In this document: positions 40,916 through 43,649 of the stretch, one piece after another
Layout of the letters: each line of letters begins with the position of its first letter
Numbering within the stretch: position 1 is the first letter of the stretch
Source: Solibacillus cecembensis
Lineage (GTDB): Bacteria; Bacillota; Bacilli; Bacillales_A; Planococcaceae
DNA length: 43,649 nucleotides
Assembly: GCF_001439635.1 (NCBI RefSeq)
Contig: NZ_LMBZ01000008.1
Span: 130,441 to 174,089 of the forward strand
Direction: 5' to 3'
Position numbers and translations under genes: made by a program
Notes under the pieces: model-generated
The model's database searches: none
Seen by the model: only the letters and a program-made list of their open reading frames with translations
What the model was told of the DNA's origin: nothing

Positions 40916-42403
40916 TTAAAATTGGTAAAATTTAGTGTACTTTTGCTGTAAATAATCTGTTAAATATTTTGCAGTTAATGCTTCACCTGTGCCTTCTTGG
41001 ATCAATTCATGAGGTTTTTTTAATGCCCCGAATTTATGAACTTTTGTCGTTAACCATTCGCGAATCGGAGTTAAATTACCGCTTAGGCATAATTCGTCGA
41101 AATTTGGAATATCTTGAATCATGGCATGTTTCCACTGTGCAGCATACATGAAACCAAGTGCATAGCTTGGGAAGTAACCAAAACTCCCCCCACTCCAGTG
41201 CGTGTCCTGTAAAATTCCTTGAGCATCATTTTCTGGTCGAATACCTAAATATTCCTCGTATTTATCGTTCCAAACGTTCGGTAAATCTTCAGCTGCTAGA
41301 TCACCGTTGAAAATTTCCCGTTCGATTTCATAGCGAATCATGATATGAAGCGGGTAAGTTAACTCATCTGCCTCAATTCGAATATATGATGGGTCCGAAT
41401 AATTGATTGCTTTTAAGAAGTCTTCCACGTCTATATGGGCAAATTGCGCAGGGGAATATTTTTGTAGAATACTAAAATTATGTGTCCAAAAACTTTCATT
41501 ACGACCGATAAAGTTTTCGTAAAATAACGATTGAGACTCATGAATGCCCATGGAAGCTCCAGTTGATAAAGGTAATCCATTTAGCTGTGGATCAATATTT
41601 TGCTCATAAAGGGCATGCCCACACTCGTGAATTGTACCGAAAATTGCTGAGCGAAAGTCCATTTCATCATACTTAGTCGTAACGCGAATATCACCGCTGT
41701 TCAAACCAATCATAAATGGATGAACGGTTTCGTCTAAGCGGCCAGCTTCAAAATCGTAACCGAGCTGTTTTAAAAGCTCCAGAGAAGCTTCACGTTGCCC
41801 AGCTTTCGGGAAATGCTGAAACAAAATGGCTGTATCCGGTTTATTTAGTGATGCTTGGATCGCTTTTACTAATGGCACAATGGTTGCCTTTAGTTCGCCA
41901 AAGAGTGTATCTAATACATCGGTTGTCATTCCGGGTTCGTATTTATCGAGCAATGTATTATAAGCCGAGCCGTTTTTAATGCCCCAGTATTGAACGAATT
42001 TTTTTTGGTAATCAATCACTCCCTTTAAGTAAGGGAGGAAAATTTGATAATCTGATTTCGCCTTTGCTTCTTCCCAAGCAGCTTCTGATTTTGCTTTTAA
42101 AATCGTATAAGCTTTGAATTCTTCTGCTGGGATTTTCTTTGATTCTTCATAGGAATCTTTCACTTCCTCATATAAACGACGCGTTACAAAATCTAGCTTT
42201 TCTGGTTCGAGCTGTTGCAACATAGAGCCTAATTCAGCGCTCGTTTGTAAAGTGAATAATTCAGCAGATAATGTACCGATTACTTCTGCTCTCTGTGGTA
42301 AACCTTTACGCGGAGCCCCAGTGCGCATATCCCAATAAATCACAGACAACGCCTCGGAATAGTTTTGCATTTTCTTCACATAGTCGATAAACGTTTGTTT
42401 CAT
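40916..42403 (-). CDS. M32 family metallocarboxypeptidase
   Basis: 495 aa; ATG after AAAGGAGTGTTTACAC. Thermostable carboxypeptidase 1/YpwA family. The zinc motif HECGH is in FGTIHECGHALYEQNIDPQL (about residue 260), with the third ligand downstream in MGIHESQSLFYENFIGR. Other family motifs: SVIYWDMRTGAPRKGLPQRA at the N-terminus, HPFMIGLNSGDIRVTTKYDE, and DTHWSGGSFGYFPSYALGFM near the C-terminus. It removes C-terminal amino acids (not proline) from peptides in the cytosol. Full length, monocistronic. Confidence 0.93.
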   Translation of the reverse strand: MKQTFIDYVKKMQNYSEALSVIYWDMRTGAPRKGLPQRAEVIGTLSAELFTLQTSAELGSMLQQLEPEKLDFVTRRLYEEVKDSYEESKKIPAEEFKAYTILKAKSEAAWEEAKAKSDYQIFLPYLKGVIDYQKKFVQYWGIKNGSAYNTLLDKYEPGMTTDVLDTLFGELKATIVPLVKAIQASLNKPDTAILFQHFPKAGQREASLELLKQLGYDFEAGRLDETVHPFMIGLNSGDIRVTTKYDEMDFRSAIFGTIHECGHALYEQNIDPQLNGLPLSTGASMGIHESQSLFYENFIGRNESFWTHNFSILQKYSPAQFAHIDVEDFLKAINYSDPSYIRIEADELTYPLHIMIRYEIEREIFNGDLAAEDLPNVWNDKYEEYLGIRPENDAQGILQDTHWSGGSFGYFPSYALGFMYAAQWKHAMIQDIPNFDELCLSGNLTPIREWLTTKVHKFGALKKPHELIQEGTGEALTAKYLTDYLQQKYTKFYQF

Positions 42404-42553
42404 GTGTAAACACTCCTTTCATTTGGAATTATAAAAGAAATGAATCGATCTTTACTAGAAGGGGGGAATAAAGAATCCATTAATAGTTGTATAAGGGTGT
42501 AAAAAAGGTGAGTACAGAAATTCAAATTTGATTAAATAGAATGGAGGGTTATT

Positions 42554-42934
42554 ATGGGAGCGAAGTGGGTAAAAATATCGGTCGTTTATTTAGTAATGGG
42601 TATTCTGTTTGGATTATTTATGCATTATACAATTCAGCTTCAATGGGGAGCGACACATGCGCATATTAATGTAATGGGCTGGTTGTCTACAGGACTAATT
42701 GGTGTCATCTATTCGATTTATCCGAAAGCAGGAAATAGCCGTTTAGGAGTTATTCATTTTTGGTTGCAAAATATTTCTTTACCATTTTTATTAGTGGGAA
42801 TGATGTTAATTCACACAGATTTCCCGAGATGGGTAATGGAGTTTTGTGTTTCAGGTGGAGGAATTGGCTTTGCTTTAGCAATTTTAATTTTCTTAATGAA
42901 TATATTCCAAAATGTTGAACCAAACCATCAATAA
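42554..42934 (+). CDS. Short heme-copper-oxidase-like membrane protein
   Basis: 126 aa; ATG after GGAGGG. Four hydrophobic segments. His residues in FMHYTIQLQWGATHAHINVM and GWLSTGLIGVIYSIYPKAGN recall the N-terminal part of subunit I of cbb3-type oxidases or NnrS-like proteins. Similar short proteins are usually annotated as cytochrome-c oxidase in Bacilli, but at this length it cannot be a working oxidase. Possibly a heme- or copper-binding protein. Ends with its own terminator. Confidence 0.7.
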   Translation: MGAKWVKISVVYLVMGILFGLFMHYTIQLQWGATHAHINVMGWLSTGLIGVIYSIYPKAGNSRLGVIHFWLQNISLPFLLVGMMLIHTDFPRWVMEFCVSGGGIGFALAILIFLMNIFQNVEPNHQ

Positions 42935-42950
42935 TTTAATGTAAATTTAA

Positions 42951-42992
42951 AAATGACAAGCCGATTCTTTAATTAGCTTGTCATTTTATTTT
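42951..42992 (+). terminator. Terminator of the short oxidase-like gene
   Basis: AAATGACAAGC pairs perfectly with GCTTGTCATTT around a 14-nt loop, followed by TATTTT. Confidence 0.85.
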
Positions 42993-43022
42993 GTCTTACT
43001 TAGCATCTAGGTCTTACCTTTA

Positions 43023-43217
43023 TTGAAACAGTTGATCATTAGGCATCATGAAATGTTCGTTACATTTTCACTTATATTACCAATGGTTATCGGATTATTA
43101 TTTTTAAATAAACACATACTCCAATGGTTCATGTTTTTTGATGAAGTATTATTTACACAATCGTTACATTCATTATGGGCCTTTTTAGAGTACACCCTAA
43201 GAAGCGCGATTAATTGA
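43023..43217 (+). CDS. Possible 64-aa membrane peptide
   Basis: TTG-initiated frame with no clear ribosome site (an internal ATG at 43053 also lacks one). MFVTFSLILPMVIGLLFLNK is a membrane helix, followed by HILQWFMFFDEVLFTQSLHS and LWAFLEYTLRSAIN. Composition looks natural, but it could be a truncated gene. Low confidence. Confidence 0.3.
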   Translation: MKQLIIRHHEMFVTFSLILPMVIGLLFLNKHILQWFMFFDEVLFTQSLHSLWAFLEYTLRSAIN

Positions 43218-43510
43218 TGTAATATCAGGCCGTGTTTCGAATTAGTGAATGAAGACATAGGTTTAAGTAGCGATATGTATTATTTTGGTTCAAAGTTTGA
43301 GTTTTAGATTGAGATATTTCACGGTTATATATGCATTATTAAAATATTTTTCTAAAAACTAAATAGAATTTTGTTTATATAATATTGAAAAGGGGGATAT
43401 TTTTTTGTTTGAAAGGTAAAGTTAACGATGGAAAGCTGAAATGTTATTACTTTATATTAATAGGAAGAAAAGCGATTTATAAAAGACATTCTAAAAAACT
43501 TTTGAAAAAG
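43218..43510. other. AT-rich region upstream of the rRNA promoter
   Basis: No gene seen. TATAAT-like sequence near 43377 without a good -35 box might be an additional rRNA promoter. AT-richness is typical of UP-element territory. Confidence 0.4.
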
Positions 43511-43512
43511 TG

Positions 43513-43541
43513 TTGACGTATTCCTTATTTGGGTGTAATAT
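43513..43541 (+). promoter_or_regulatory. rRNA operon promoter
   Basis: TTGACG and TAATAT with a 17-nt spacer, preceded by an A/T-rich stretch (AAAAAACTTTTGAAAAAG) that could act as an UP element. Confidence 0.85.
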
Positions 43542-43649
43542 TCTAAGAGTCGTCAGTGACAAGCTGATAACAACGACAACATGAACCTTGAAAACTGAAC
43601 AAGCAAACGTTAATGATTTAAACGTTTAAGTGATGAACTTAAACAAATT
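43542..43649 (+). other. Leader of an rRNA operon (16S begins beyond the window)
   Basis: The stretch contains GAACCTTGAAAACTGAACAA, the conserved pre-16S leader element of Bacilli, then an inverted AAACGTT/AACGTTT segment. The mature 16S sequence is not reached. Confidence 0.85.

Overview
The window looks like a chromosomal segment of a low-GC, spore-forming Firmicute. I infer a member of the Planococcaceae (Solibacillus/Lysinibacillus-like). The basis is AT-rich DNA, strong GGAGG ribosome binding sites, frequent TTG starts, two CotB-type spore coat proteins, the nifS/nadBCA arrangement of Bacillus relatives, and a typical Bacilli rRNA promoter and leader at the right edge. No phage, CRISPR array, intact insertion sequence or tRNA was seen. 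The genus is inference from gene content, not from a search.

Layout. 1-3.3 kb: AT-rich stretch, a secreted four-repeat protein, a dead copy of a phospholipase A2-like gene and the tail of another dead gene. 3.4-7.5 kb: a tight five-gene operon with a NitT/TauT-type ABC importer, a tandem DUF4242-type protein and an acyl-CoA-dehydrogenase-like flavoenzyme, probably uptake and oxidation of a small organic (perhaps organosulfur) compound. 7.6-9.9 kb: an ABC-F ATPase preceded by a 40-aa leader ORF and an attenuator-like terminator, translationally coupled to an ASCH-domain protein. 10.0-11.6 kb (minus): a histidyl-tRNA synthetase preceded by a 17-aa leader peptide with three consecutive His codons and alternative hairpins, which is classic leader-peptide attenuation where a T-box would be expected in a Firmicute. 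11.6-13.2 kb: the intact phospholipase A2-like gene and a lipoprotein sugar dehydrogenase. 13.3-13.5 kb: a non-coding array of eight units with 21-bp spacing.

13.6-21.9 kb: two unknown membrane proteins, a LysE exporter, the remnant of an MBL-fold gene, an XRE regulator/membrane protein pair, a M20 amidohydrolase - RidA - threonine dehydratase cluster, small exported and PH-domain proteins, and a MerR regulator coupled to a DUF4260-type membrane protein. 22.1-26.8 kb: NAD synthesis, with nifS divergent from nadB-nadC-nadA. 26.9-29.4 kb (minus): a second NitT/TauT-type importer. 29.9-33.6 kb: two CotB-like coat proteins and a 49-aa peptide, with an ArsB-like permease between. 33.9-35.6 kb: DedA, CoA-pyrophosphatase NUDIX and a 77-aa unknown.

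35.7-38.2 kb: a dCache chemoreceptor bracketed by 44-bp inverted repeats. 38.3-43.2 kb: PsiE, a TPR-like/GGDEF cyclase, a small membrane peptide, an M32 carboxypeptidase, a short oxidase-like membrane protein and a candidate small RNA. 43.5 kb to the end: rRNA operon promoter and leader; the 16S gene must begin just outside.

The signals I find most worth following are the His-codon leader of hisS, the ABC-F leader/ASCH unit, the importer-DUF4242-flavoenzyme operon, the 21-bp array, the inverted repeats around the chemoreceptor, and the duplicated, half-decayed phospholipase locus.
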